Source: Bacteroidota bacterium
Lineage (GTDB): Bacteria; Bacteroidota; Bacteroidia; Bacteroidales; Dysgonomonadaceae
DNA: 64,000 bases
NCBI GenBank assembly: GCA_023437305.1
Contig: JAEZGN010000016.1
Coordinates: forward strand, 124,001-188,000
Reading direction: 5' to 3'
Shown piece after piece: positions 1 through 8,538 of this stretch. The notes below the pieces were generated by a model. The model saw only the letters and a list, made by a program, of their open reading frames with translations. It was not told where the DNA came from and searched no databases. The position numbers and the translations under genes were made by a program. How positions within the stretch are numbered: the stretch's first letter is position 1; the number at the start of each line of letters is the position of its first letter.

Positions 1-1
1 G

Positions 2-94
2 ATAAAAGAGCAATTAAAGGAATTAAACCTCGACTTCAAAAATATTGAAGATGTAAAAAAGGCTGTTGAATATTGTTCTCAATTTGTTGAATGA
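2..94 (+). CDS. C-terminal end of an unidentified protein (partial)
   Basis: An open frame enters from the left edge and stops at a TGA at 92-94, leaving 30 residues rich in Lys, Glu and Asn. The tail looks like an amphipathic helix (NIEDVKKAVEYCSQFVE). No family can be named from so short a piece. It is called coding because the frame is open to the edge and the composition is protein-like. It could also be a chance frame. Confidence 0.45.
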   Translation: MKEQLKELNLDFKNIEDVKKAVEYCSQFVE

Positions 95-245
95 CATAAA
101 AAATGAATTCTAATATGCTTTTTCTCTAAAAAATATAGAAAAACGTAATTTATTTTTAAATATAAGAACTCTATTAGTTTAGCCTATCCGAACATAGAAA
201 AGTTTTATCAACAAAGTAGTATTATTTTGATATTTTTCATATAAA

Positions 246-253
246 TAAGTTTG
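246..253 (+). promoter_or_regulatory. Candidate -7 element upstream of korA
   Basis: TAAGTTTG matches the Bacteroidota TAnnTTTG -7 consensus 68 bp before the korA start. A TTG lies at 227-229, but the 16-bp spacing is shorter than the usual 19-21, so the call is tentative. Confidence 0.35.
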
Positions 254-320
254 TTTATTCATGAATACTTTTTTCCTTTGTTTAAGATTAAATAAATACT
301 ATCTGTTATTAAAGTAAGTA

Positions 321-2168
321 ATGCAAAACACAGTAAAAATTAAGGACGTAAAAGACATAGTCGTACGTTTTTCTGGCGATTCGGGAGATGGTATGCAGTT
401 AACCGGAACCATTTTCTCAAACCTCTCTGCTATCTTTGGAAATCAGATAGCTACATTCCCCGATTTTCCTGCAGAAATTAGAGCACCTCAAGGTACTCTG
501 TATGGAGTTTCAGGCTTTCAAGTACATTTAGGTAACCAAATTTACAACTCAGGTGATATGTCTGATGTGTTGGTTGCAATGAATCCTGCAGCTTTGAAAG
601 TAAACGCCAAATCATTGAAAAAAGATTCTGTTATAATTATCGATACAGACTCTTTTGGCAAACGTGATTTGGAAAAAGCTCTATTTGCTACCGAAGATCC
701 ATTTACAGAATTAGGACTGACAACACAGCAGATAATCTCTGTACCGATAACAACTCTAACAAAGAGTAGTCTCGAAGGTATGGAAATGGATATGAAATCT
801 CGTGTCAGAAGTAAAAATATGTTTGCATTAGGACTTGTATGTTGGTTATTTAATCGTCCACTGGATGTGGCTAACCATATACTTTCTAACAAATTTGCAA
901 AGAAACCCGTTTTGGTAGAAGCAAACCTTAAAGTACTAGCCGATGGATTTAATTACGGACATAATACCAATATGTCTATCTCTTCATATAGAGTAGAGAC
1001 AGTAAATATCGACAAAGGATACTATATAGATATTAATGGAAATACAGCAACAGCATATGGATTGATTGCTGCTTCCGAAAATTCTGGAAAACCGCTGTTC
1101 TTGGGCTCATACCCAATTACTCCGGCAACTGATATTTTACAAGAATTGGCTAAATTTAAACAACTTGGAGTTAAAGCAATTCAGGTAGAAGATGAAATAG
1201 CCGGTGTATGTACAGCTATAGGTGCTAGTTTTGCGGGTAACTTAGCAGTTACATCCACATCCGGACCGGGTTTAGCCCTCAAAGGTGAAGCTATCGGATT
1301 GGCAGTAATGGCTGAATTGCCACTTGTTGTCATCGATGTTCAACGAGGAGGACCATCCACAGGCCTACCAACTAAAACAGAACAAACCGACCTCAGACAA
1401 GCTCTATATGGTCGCAATGGGGAAAGTCCTATTGTAGTACTGGCAGCAGCGAGTCCTACAGATTGCTTTGATATGGCCTATTGGGCATCTAAGATAGCAT
1501 TAGAACGCGTTATGCCTGTTATTCTGTTAACAGATGGTTATATAGCAAACGGTTCTTCGGCATGGCGTATTCCCGACTTAGACCAATATCCGGCAATAAT
1601 TCCGCATGATATATCGCAATACACAGGTAACGAATGGAATAGTGCTTTACGCAATGATGAAACAATGGTTCGCTATTGGGCTGAAGCAGGCTTAGAGGGC
1701 TATACACACCGCATTGGTGGGCTCGAAAAAGACTTCAAAACGGGAGCTATCTCTACCGACGCAGCTAACCATCAAAAAATGACTGATGTCAGACAACAAA
1801 AAGTAGATAAAGTGGCAGATATAATCCCTCAACTGGAGCTAATTGGAGGAGAAGATGCAGAGTTGTTAGTTGTCGGATGGGGTGGAACATACGGACATTT
1901 GCGAGAAGCAGTTGAAAAAATGAATGCTCTCGGACATAAAGTGGCTTTAGCTCATTTCCGATTTATTAGTCCATTGCCTAAGAATACAGAGTCAATACTC
2001 CGTAAATTTAAAAATATTATTGTCGCAGAGTTAAACAATGGTCAATTCGCAGGCTATTTGGTGGACAAGATCCCCGGATTGCAAGTATCACGTTACAACA
2101 AAGTGGAAGGACAGCCATTCGCTGTTTCCGAATTGATTGAAGCATTCACAAAGAAGTTAGGAGAGTAA
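321..2168 (+). CDS. korA: 2-oxoglutarate (2-oxoacid):ferredoxin oxidoreductase, fused gamma-alpha subunit
   Basis: This is the large subunit of a thiamine-diphosphate 2-oxoacid:acceptor oxidoreductase. The enzyme oxidatively decarboxylates a 2-oxoacid, probably 2-oxoglutarate, to its acyl-CoA and passes electrons to ferredoxin in the cytoplasm. Residues 15-29 (VRFSGDSGDGMQLTG) begin the gamma domain. The alpha (pyrimidine-binding) domain starts near 262 with GSYPITPAT, and a transketolase C-terminal-like domain ends the protein. The 615 aa length fits the fused KorA type. The beta subunit follows 4 bp downstream, forming a two-gene operon. Substrate (2-oxoglutarate versus another 2-oxoacid) is inferred from the two-subunit layout, not shown directly. 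Confidence 0.9.
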   Translation: MQNTVKIKDVKDIVVRFSGDSGDGMQLTGTIFSNLSAIFGNQIATFPDFPAEIRAPQGTLYGVSGFQVHLGNQIYNSGDMSDVLVAMNPAALKVNAKSLKKDSVIIIDTDSFGKRDLEKALFATEDPFTELGLTTQQIISVPITTLTKSSLEGMEMDMKSRVRSKNMFALGLVCWLFNRPLDVANHILSNKFAKKPVLVEANLKVLADGFNYGHNTNMSISSYRVETVNIDKGYYIDINGNTATAYGLIAASENSGKPLFLGSYPITPATDILQELAKFKQLGVKAIQVEDEIAGVCTAIGASFAGNLAVTSTSGPGLALKGEAIGLAVMAELPLVVIDVQRGGPSTGLPTKTEQTDLRQALYGRNGESPIVVLAAASPTDCFDMAYWASKIALERVMPVILLTDGYIANGSSAWRIPDLDQYPAIIPHDISQYTGNEWNSALRNDETMVRYWAEAGLEGYTHRIGGLEKDFKTGAISTDAANHQKMTDVRQQKVDKVADIIPQLELIGGEDAELLVVGWGGTYGHLREAVEKMNALGHKVALAHFRFISPLPKNTESILRKFKNIIVAELNNGQFAGYLVDKIPGLQVSRYNKVEGQPFAVSELIEAFTKKLGE

Positions 2169-2172
2169 AATT

Positions 2173-3207
2173 ATGATAGATGTAAATTTAAAAATGGCCT
2201 CTTCTCATCAGGCTAAAGATTATAAAAGCGATCAGTATGTACGTTGGTGTCCGGGATGCGGAGACCATGCTCTTCTCAATTGTTTGCATAAAGCAATGGC
2301 TGAGTTAGGTATAGAGCCTCATAAAACAGCTGTTATATCAGGCATCGGATGTTCTTCTCGCCTACCTTACTATATGAACACATATGGGTTCCATACCATT
2401 CACGGACGTGGGGCTGCGATTGCAACAGGTGTTAAAACAGCAAAACCAGAGTTATCCGTTTGGCTTGCTACCGGTGATGGCGACTGCCTGGCGATCGGAG
2501 GTAACCACTTTATACATGCTGTACGTCGCAATGTGGATATTAACATTTTGCTGCTTAACAATAAGATTTACGGCTTAACAAAGGGGCAATTTTCACCAAC
2601 ATCTGACAGAGGATTTGTTTCCAAATCTTCTCCTTTTGGAACGGTAGAAGATCCCTTCCACCCTGTAGAATTAGCGCTGGGAGCACGTGGAACCTTTTTT
2701 GCTCGTTGTATAGATGTCGATTTAGCTAACACGACTGAAATTTTGACTTTATCAGCAAAGCATAAAGGCACTTCTGTTGTAGAGATATTGCAAAATTGCG
2801 TAATATTCAACGATGCTATCCACGACAATGTTGTAGACAGAGCATGGAGAGCCGAACGTACCATCTTGTTGAAACATGGAGAAAAGATGCTATTCGGTGC
2901 AAACAAAGATAAAGGATTGGTAATTGATGGCTGGCAAATCAAAGATGTAATAATAGGTCAGAATGGTTATACAATCGATGACATTTTGGTGCATGACGCG
3001 ACTACGAAGGATGACACATTACACCTAAAACTAGGATTGATGTCTCCTCAAAATGGGTTACCTTTGGCATTAGGTGTTATTCGTGATGTAGAAGAGCCAA
3101 CATACGACCAAAGTATAGAAGAGCAAGTAAAAGAAGTACAAGCTAAAAATCCGGTTCGTAAGCTCACAGATTACCTGATGAAACAGGATGTATGGGAAGT
3201 GAAATAA
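2173..3207 (+). CDS. korB: 2-oxoglutarate (2-oxoacid):ferredoxin oxidoreductase, beta subunit
   Basis: This is the TPP-binding partner of KorA. It carries the WCPGCG motif (Cys26, Cys29) and the TPP/Mg motif GDGD at 101-104, with Asn130 in LLLNNKIYGLTKGQ. The 344 aa length is normal for KorB. A GGAGAG ribosome-binding site sits in the end of korA just before the ATG. A Rho-independent terminator follows, so the operon is korAB only. Confidence 0.92.
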   Translation: MIDVNLKMASSHQAKDYKSDQYVRWCPGCGDHALLNCLHKAMAELGIEPHKTAVISGIGCSSRLPYYMNTYGFHTIHGRGAAIATGVKTAKPELSVWLATGDGDCLAIGGNHFIHAVRRNVDINILLLNNKIYGLTKGQFSPTSDRGFVSKSSPFGTVEDPFHPVELALGARGTFFARCIDVDLANTTEILTLSAKHKGTSVVEILQNCVIFNDAIHDNVVDRAWRAERTILLKHGEKMLFGANKDKGLVIDGWQIKDVIIGQNGYTIDDILVHDATTKDDTLHLKLGLMSPQNGLPLALGVIRDVEEPTYDQSIEEQVKEVQAKNPVRKLTDYLMKQDVWEVK

Positions 3208-3228
3208 TACAATATAGATATTAAACTT

Positions 3229-3267
3229 AAAAGCCTCTGATCTCTTATAAAGTTTCAGAGGTTTTTT
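3229..3267 (+). terminator. Rho-independent terminator of korAB
   Basis: A stem CCTCTGA (3234-3240) pairs with TCAGAGG (3255-3261). It is extended by A-T pairs and followed by a T run. Confidence 0.85.
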
Positions 3268-3387
3268 AATTGTATAGAGTTCATAAAAAACAAATAAAAA
3301 TATCTACCGCTTATCTCTGCTATTTATACTTATTTTTACTTAACTTTATATCATATAACATGTTTAATATACAAAACTCTCAATGCT

Positions 3388-3696
3388 ATGGACGTAAAAG
3401 AAATTCAAGATCGTTATATGGAAAATTATAAGAAACTTAACGAGTCTTATAATAATCTTAATATCGCAGGTTTAGTAAATGATATTAACAAAGCGATATC
3501 CTCTTCCGATATTGAAAGTATAAATATATACTTCAATAAAATCTCGGAATGGAATGAGAATGTATCAAAACTACAAGGAGCAAGAATAGCTATAATTACT
3601 CAATATAAGTTTTTAAAACTCCCTTCTGTATCGGAATTATCAATTGTGTTTGATTTTGTAAACAAAGAATGGAAGTTTAATACCGACCCGGAATAA
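3388..3696 (+). CDS. Small hypothetical protein (102 aa)
   Basis: The family is not recognised. It is predicted soluble and mostly helical, acidic and Asn/Lys-rich, with no signal peptide, membrane segment or cysteine. The N-terminal half (about 1-70) looks amphipathic and may form a helical hairpin. The last 30 residues contain an aromatic stretch (IVFDFVNKEWKF). It stands alone between the korAB terminator and a convergent lipoprotein gene, so context gives no role. Codon use resembles the neighbours, which supports it as a real gene. Confidence 0.6.
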   Translation: MDVKEIQDRYMENYKKLNESYNNLNIAGLVNDINKAISSSDIESINIYFNKISEWNENVSKLQGARIAIITQYKFLKLPSVSELSIVFDFVNKEWKFNTDPE

Positions 3697-3745
3697 TTCC
3701 ATTTTAGATTTTGAAAGGTTAGATAATTTCTATTCTATTAGTTAA

Positions 3746-3772
3746 TAAAAAAGGACAACGAATGTTGTCCTT
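3746..3772 (-). terminator. Terminator of the lipoprotein gene at 3779-4618
   Basis: A 9-bp hairpin AAGGACAAC / GTTGTCCTT with loop GAAT has a T run on the minus-strand exit side (the A run at 3746-3752 on the plus strand). It may also act weakly on the convergent gene ending at 3696. Confidence 0.8.
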
Positions 3773-3778
3773 ATATGA

Positions 3779-4618
3779 TTAAATAATTAAATTAAAATCC
3801 AAATATTCCCCCATAACCTTGGCTTCTTGGTATTCCACTCTAAAATCACTTTCCGGTAAGGGTGGCGTTCCACAAAACGTCATATTCGGAACATGATATT
3901 TAACCGGATATCCATTTTCATTGTAAATGTGGGTTATCTTAAAGGTGGTAGGTGTTTGCTCTTTTCCTTCCTCATTTAAATAAGACACTTGTATTTGGTT
4001 ACAATTATTATAAATGTAAGTAGCCTCCAGCATAGTTACCAGAAACCACTGAGGAGTATTCACTGAGCTATATATACCATTGTGATCGTCATAGGTGTAT
4101 GAATAATAATTGTTGTTAAAGTCGTTCTTTATCAAATTACCCTTCTGATCGTATTGGTAATTATATTCTATCGATGCATCTCTGTTATTTGCATAATATT
4201 GCTTCATTTTCAATACCCTGCCTTGTGTATCAATGTCAATGTATCGTGCATAGTATTTATCCTGTACTACTATCTGCGATCCGTCATAAGTTATTGTATA
4301 AGTATTAATTTCGCCTTGAGAGGGTTGTTCGGTAGCTTTAGCGACACGCCCCAGTGCATCGTATTGTATTTTAAGTTCGCCGGTCTTAGATAGCTTGCTA
4401 TCTGATTTAGAAAAGTAACTACAACTTATAAGACGATTGTAATCGTCGTATATGAACACTGTCTGACCGCCATTCTTTTCTCCGGAAATTTTTATCGGCA
4501 ATAATTGAGCAGAAGTTCCACCGGGAAAATTCTGTATGCTGTTATCATCCGAGCATGCTACAAATAATAAACAGGCCAGCACAAGGCATAATTTGAAATA
4601 CGAACTTATGTTTTTCAT
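3779..4618 (-). CDS. Lipoprotein with YD/RHS-like repeats
   Basis: A lipoprotein signal ends at Cys22 (FVACSDD), with Asp residues after the Cys as in many surface-exposed Bacteroidota lipoproteins. The body holds several short repeats with a Y-[DN]-x-x-[GN]-[RNY] core (YDDYNRL, YDALGRV, YDQKGN, YNENGYP), as in RHS/YD-repeat or DUF4595-type proteins. At 279 aa it is far too short for an RHS toxin shell and has no toxin-like tail. It is likely an envelope protein of unknown role, made from a single-gene unit with its own terminator. Confidence 0.7.
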   Translation of the reverse strand: MKNISSYFKLCLVLACLLFVACSDDNSIQNFPGGTSAQLLPIKISGEKNGGQTVFIYDDYNRLISCSYFSKSDSKLSKTGELKIQYDALGRVAKATEQPSQGEINTYTITYDGSQIVVQDKYYARYIDIDTQGRVLKMKQYYANNRDASIEYNYQYDQKGNLIKNDFNNNYYSYTYDDHNGIYSSVNTPQWFLVTMLEATYIYNNCNQIQVSYLNEEGKEQTPTTFKITHIYNENGYPVKYHVPNMTFCGTPPLPESDFRVEYQEAKVMGEYLDFNLII

Positions 4619-4778
4619 AATAAAATATATAAGTGTTACTATTTACTCCTCTTTATAATATATAGATGATTGTCTTCTATAAAAAGTTGCATACGAAAGT
4701 AAAATTCACAACTCCCACATAAATTATTATTTAGCAAATACTTAATAAAATTTTAATCGAAATGAAATAATCATATAA

Positions 4779-4786
4779 TACATTTG
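4779..4786 (+). promoter_or_regulatory. -7 promoter element for the 36-residue ORF
   Basis: TACATTTG fits TAnnTTTG and would start a transcript near 4793, about 17 nt before the ATG at 4810. No good TTG is seen at the -33 position. Confidence 0.45.
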
Positions 4787-4809
4787 AGTAAACAAAAACA
4801 ATTTATGCT

Positions 4810-4920
4810 ATGGATATTAATGCTGTTAATTTGGTTATGCTGAGTGTAGTGGTGGTATCCTACCTTGCTTTTCTAGTTTATTGCATCTTAAATAATTTAT
4901 TTAAAGGGAAAAAACATTGA
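4810..4920 (+). CDS. Predicted single-pass membrane miniprotein (36 aa)
   Basis: ATG at 4810 to TGA at 4918-4920 encodes MDINAVNLVMLSVVVVSYLA followed by FLVYCILNNLFKGKKH. There is one clear transmembrane helix (about residues 8-28) and a basic C-terminal tail (KGKK), which suggests an N-out, C-in protein. A Bacteroidota -7 element lies just upstream. The length and plan recall small accessory subunits such as KdpF or CcoQ-like peptides, but no kdp or cytochrome oxidase genes are nearby, so no function is assigned. Confidence 0.45.
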   Translation: MDINAVNLVMLSVVVVSYLAFLVYCILNNLFKGKKH

Positions 4921-5354
4921 TTTTTTATTAAAGTTTATTCTATTTACTTCACGATGAAATTATGCTACTCCTTTTTCACTTCAGATTTTGTAAATAAATA
5001 TTCATAGAATCCCTCTGAATATTTTTTAGTTTCGGGTACTAGCACCAAAATGTTTATTTTAAATAAATTTTTCTTAAATTTATTTGATTTGTATTTTCCT
5101 TTTATCTACTTTTGAAAAAGGACTAAACACCTTTATATAAAAAGGTTATAGTATCTCAATCGAACATGAAGACATTATTAATCCTAGATAATTAATCAAA
5201 GCTTAGATTCTGGTCAAATAGCTTGTCATTCCTTAAATCTATTTTCAGAATATACTGATTTCATTATAAACTTAAACAAAATGAGAAAACTATCCTAATA
5301 TAGAACAAAACATCAAGAAACTCATTTTGAAGATTAATTTTAAAAAATGATACT
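4921..5354. other. 434-bp intergenic region
   Basis: This AT-rich gap has only trivial ORFs of fewer than 20 codons. It holds the promoter at 5084-5114, which implies a leader of about 235 nt for the next gene. An imperfect inverted repeat (ACACCTTT / AAAAAGGT) lies near 5128-5147. No tRNA, known riboswitch or IS end is seen. Confidence 0.5.
5084..5114 (+). promoter_or_regulatory. Sigma-ABfr-type promoter for the HsdR_N-like gene
   Basis: TTG at 5084-5086, a 20-bp spacer, then TACTTTTG at 5107-5114 match the Bacteroidota consensus in both sequence and spacing. Confidence 0.6.
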
Positions 5355-6419
5355 ATGGACTTCAAAGATCAAATCAAACAGCTTTCAGACAGAGCCGAAA
5401 AGCTAAAAGACAGCCTGCAAACAGAAGAAGCAACTAAAAATGCTTTAATTATGCCTTTTCTTCAAGCAATGGGTTATGATGTGTTCAATCCATTAGAAGT
5501 AATGCCGGAGTTTACTTGTGATATAGGAACAAAAAAAGGAGAAAAGATAGATTATGCTATATTCAGAGATAATCAGCCTGTCGTTTTAGTAGAGTGCAAG
5601 CACTGGAAGCAAGATCTGACATTGCATGACAATCAGTTGTTACGTTATTTCCATGTATCAAATGCTAAATTTGGGTTATTGACCAATGGAATAGTTTACA
5701 GGTTCTATACAGATCTGGAAACTCCTAATAAGATGGATGAAAAGCCATTTCTTGAAATCAATTTATTTGATCTCAAAAGTAACACAGTAGAGGAATTAAA
5801 AAAATTCCATAAAACATATTTTGATGTTGATAATATATTGAGTTCTGCAAGTGAATTAAAATACACAAGTCAGTTGAAAATGGTTATTAACAACGAATTC
5901 TCAAATCCGAGTCCTGAGTTTGTTAAATTATTTGCAAAACAGGTTTATGATGGAGTTATCACCCCTAAGCTATTAGAACAATTTACGTCTCTAGTGAAGA
6001 AGTCTATTTCAGGTTTAATTAGTGATACTATTTCAGATCGTCTCAAAACAGCCTTAAAGACAGAAGTTGCCCAAGAAGAGCAACCCGAACAAACAGATCC
6101 GCAAATTATTGAAGATAAAACCAATGGTATAGTTACTACAGAAGAAGAACTGGAAGGCTTCATGTTGATTAAGGCCATACTTCGAGAAGTTGTAAATGTA
6201 TCGAGAATAACATATAGGGATGCTCAAACTTACTTTGCAATAATATTTGATAATAATAATCGAAAACCTATAGTCCGATTGTATTTTAACTCACCTACAA
6301 ATAAATACATTGTAACTTTTGATAAAGAAAAAAAGGAAACAAGGCACAATATATCTTCTTTAGATGATATATACCAATATGCCGATGAAATAAAAGAAGT
6401 GGTTAAGAACTATATATAA
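5355..6419 (+). CDS. Stand-alone type I restriction HsdR N-terminal-like nuclease domain protein
   Basis: The N-terminal 150 residues match the HsdR_N class of PD-(D/E)XK nuclease folds: a conserved helix with TEEATKNALIMPFLQAMGYDV, then Asp66 in KIDYAIF and Glu80-x-Lys82 in VLVECKHW. These give the full D...ExK catalytic set. The C-terminal third (about 245-354) is a separate domain of unknown type. There is no helicase motor, and no HsdM or HsdS gene is in the window, so it is not a classical type I enzyme. It has its own promoter and terminator. Candidate roles are DNA defence or repair; neither is shown. A further hypothetical gene follows in the same direction. Confidence 0.75.
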   Translation: MDFKDQIKQLSDRAEKLKDSLQTEEATKNALIMPFLQAMGYDVFNPLEVMPEFTCDIGTKKGEKIDYAIFRDNQPVVLVECKHWKQDLTLHDNQLLRYFHVSNAKFGLLTNGIVYRFYTDLETPNKMDEKPFLEINLFDLKSNTVEELKKFHKTYFDVDNILSSASELKYTSQLKMVINNEFSNPSPEFVKLFAKQVYDGVITPKLLEQFTSLVKKSISGLISDTISDRLKTALKTEVAQEEQPEQTDPQIIEDKTNGIVTTEEELEGFMLIKAILREVVNVSRITYRDAQTYFAIIFDNNNRKPIVRLYFNSPTNKYIVTFDKEKKETRHNISSLDDIYQYADEIKEVVKNYI

Positions 6420-6430
6420 AGAAAAGACAA

Positions 6431-6472
6431 AAAACCCTTTGATTTTCAGTAGATAATCAAAGGGTTTTAAAA
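6431..6472 (+). terminator. Rho-independent terminator
   Basis: A perfect 14-bp stem, AAAACCCTTTGATT (6431-6444) with AATCAAAGGGTTTT (6455-6468), closes the nuclease gene unit. Flanking A/T runs could make it bidirectional. Confidence 0.88.
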
Positions 6473-6617
6473 AATTAATCCGTGCGATAAGGTATCAGAT
6501 TATCGAACCCTTATAGAGGACTTTATAAAGGTTATCGAGTTTATGAAGTATGTTAATTTTATAGCGATGGTTTGATTAGAATTTGGTATAAGAAAGCTTC
6601 GAAATTCTTATTTTTAT

Positions 6618-6625
6618 TACATTTG
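6618..6625 (+). promoter_or_regulatory. -7 element immediately before the start at 6631
   Basis: TACATTTG lies 5 bp before the ATG at 6631, so a transcript would start at or next to the start codon and be almost leaderless. No TTG is present at the -33 position, so the element may be a chance match. Confidence 0.35.
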
Positions 6626-6630
6626 TAAAT

Positions 6631-8058
6631 ATGAGAATTACACGTAAGATAATCAAGAACGCTTTTTTAGATGCAGAAACGAATATTGAATTTTGTTGGG
6701 AGCTTTTAGTAGACTTAAAAGAATTTAATATTGAAACTGATGATTGGGCAAATAGACTAATCTCTTTTCAAGATAAACTCGCAACAACTATTTTCAACCT
6801 ACAATCTATCAGAGATTCCATATTACTTGAAGAGAAAGAATATGTTAAGAATAAAAAGAAATATAAGATAGAGTGGTTTAAATCAAAATTACGACTTTTA
6901 GCTTCTTTCAAAGATGGCATAGACAAAGTTGTCTCACTCACTAAATTATTAGGAGATTCTTATGCATATTTCTTTTATCAATATGATTTAGAACTATTAT
7001 CAGAACACCTGTCTCATCAAATAGTTATAAATCACAATGCAGGTATAGGAGAAAGAGGGGAACTCGAATTTATAAAAAAGATAAAACATATAGAGGGACA
7101 TTTTACTCTATTTCATGGGATTACAAATATATTAAGATATGGTGATTTCAGCTTTATTAATCTAAAAAAGCTAAAAGTTGAGAAGATTGGAGAACTCAAA
7201 ACTTCAAAAGTTGATGAAAAGACTTTGAGTTTAAGTATTTCAATATTAAAAAGGATAGAATTAGAAAAAGAAACTTTGCCTATCAAGGATAGTAAATTAG
7301 AAGAAACTCGTAGAGGTCGCCAAATATTAGGAATAGCTAATTTTTTAAGGACGAAAGTTACTCCTAATGGTATAAGTAAAGATGTCATAAATGATTCCTA
7401 TTCTAAAGAAATAGAGACTTTAATACGTGAAGCAAAGCTTAATAAGGCAAATTATATACAAGTTAGTGACGGTCTTGCCTTTATTTGTATAAAATTGAAA
7501 AAGACGAATCTGTATAATAGAATATTCAAAAGACGAATTGATATAATCAAACAAGATGATAATGTCAGTTCGATAGCAGTGGAAGCAGCAAAAAAACTAA
7601 TGAAGCCTAATTCTATAGATAATTCATTGGTTATAAATCATCTTATGGGAAATGCTGACAAAAGTTTGTATGGAACAATACCTCTCTTTTGGCAACCCAT
7701 TAAATGTCGTTTTATAAAAGATATATATTTTGAAGACTGCCATATAGTGTCTTTATTTAATCCAATATATTTGATTGAAGACATAGAAAATATGGGATTT
7801 ATCATAGATAGTAAGTATTCTAACAGAAATAAAGTAAAAAAAGAAAAAGTTGTAACTAAGACAATAAAAAGATTTGACTTATTTATACCATACATAACTG
7901 AATATTTATTAACAGAGAATTTTGTTTTTGACTGCATTAGTGCAGTTGAGAGTCATCCTTTAGGAAACTCCTCGGCTGAAATAACGATTAAACCTCAACA
8001 AAGAATTGATATATTAAATCATAAATCCAATCATCGAAGAAGAAATAAAACTACATAG
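6631..8058 (+). CDS. Hypothetical protein (475 aa) with a possible PD-(D/E)XK-like motif
   Basis: No family is recognised. The N-terminal 130 residues are charged and helical, probably partly coiled coil. Residues 140-190 contain GERGELEFIKKI, then Gly171-Asp172 in RYGDFSF and Glu188-Leu-Lys190 in KIGELKTS. The order E...D...ExK resembles a PD-(D/E)XK nuclease core, but this is inference from spacing only. The C-terminus ends in a basic tail (NHRRRNKTT). No signal peptide or membrane helix is seen. The position next to an HsdR_N-like nuclease suggests a DNA-related or defence role. Base composition is AT-rich even for this window. Confidence 0.6.
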   Translation: MRITRKIIKNAFLDAETNIEFCWELLVDLKEFNIETDDWANRLISFQDKLATTIFNLQSIRDSILLEEKEYVKNKKKYKIEWFKSKLRLLASFKDGIDKVVSLTKLLGDSYAYFFYQYDLELLSEHLSHQIVINHNAGIGERGELEFIKKIKHIEGHFTLFHGITNILRYGDFSFINLKKLKVEKIGELKTSKVDEKTLSLSISILKRIELEKETLPIKDSKLEETRRGRQILGIANFLRTKVTPNGISKDVINDSYSKEIETLIREAKLNKANYIQVSDGLAFICIKLKKTNLYNRIFKRRIDIIKQDDNVSSIAVEAAKKLMKPNSIDNSLVINHLMGNADKSLYGTIPLFWQPIKCRFIKDIYFEDCHIVSLFNPIYLIEDIENMGFIIDSKYSNRNKVKKEKVVTKTIKRFDLFIPYITEYLLTENFVFDCISAVESHPLGNSSAEITIKPQQRIDILNHKSNHRRRNKTT

Positions 8059-8221
8059 AATTTTACATTAGTTCTTTTTTCAATAACTATTTACATTACA
8101 CTTTTAAAATCTTATATATCCTAATGTTATATATGATGGAATATGTTTTCACTACTATCAAGAAGGAGAAATAAAGGATCATCTCATTTAATCAACACAG
8201 AAATAGCAAGTTATAGAAATA

Positions 8222-8263
8222 TAAAAAAAAGCGACAAAAAGAAGAAATCTCCAATTTGTCGCT
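8222..8263 (-). terminator. Terminator of the tRNA-Gly/tRNA-Leu transcript
   Basis: Stem AGCGACAAA (8230-8238) pairs with TTTGTCGCT (8255-8263). On the minus strand it is followed by a run of eight T, 6 nt past the tRNA-Leu 3' end. Confidence 0.85.
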
Positions 8264-8268
8264 CTCCG

Positions 8269-8350
8269 TGCGCATGAAGGGACTCGAACCCCCACGACCG
8301 TAGGTCACTGCCACCTGAAGACAGCGCGGCTACCATTACGCCACATGCGC
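8269..8350 (-). tRNA. tRNA-Leu (CAG)
   Basis: The 82-nt cloverleaf has acceptor GCGCATG/CATGCGC, discriminator A, anticodon stem CTGTC/GGCAG with loop TTCAGGT (anticodon CAG), a long class II variable arm (TGACCTACGGTCG) and T-loop TTCGAGT. CCA is not encoded. It is 11 nt downstream of tRNA-Gly in the same transcript. Confidence 0.95.
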
Positions 8351-8361
8351 ATTTTTTTTCG

Positions 8362-8434
8362 AGCGAAAAACGGGGCTCGAACCCGCGACCCCAACCTTGG
8401 GAAGGTTGTGCTCTACCAACTGAGCTACTTTCGC
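8362..8434 (-). tRNA. tRNA-Gly (CCC)
   Basis: The 73-nt cloverleaf has acceptor GCGAAAG/TTTTCGC (one G-T pair), anticodon stem CAACC/GGTTG, loop TTCCCAA (anticodon CCC) and T-loop TTCGAGC. The discriminator is T, usual for bacterial Gly tRNAs, and CCA is not encoded. Confidence 0.95.
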
Positions 8435-8474
8435 AATCGGTGTTGTAAAATTAGTATATTTTCTGAACTCTGAC

Positions 8475-8482
8475 CAAAAATA
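8475..8482 (-). promoter_or_regulatory. -7 element for the tRNA pair
   Basis: The minus strand reads TATTTTTG (TAnnTTTG) about 40 nt upstream of the tRNA-Gly 5' end. No matching TTG at -33 was found. Confidence 0.45.
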
Positions 8483-8538
8483 AGAATACTATTTTACACC
8501 TTCATTCTTATTTTTTATAAGGACGAAAACTTCTCGTG

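Noticed and set aside
8143..8277. A 44-codon plus-strand ORF with a basic product
   Set aside because: It runs through the tRNA terminator hairpin and into the tRNA-Leu gene on the other strand, and its composition follows those structures.
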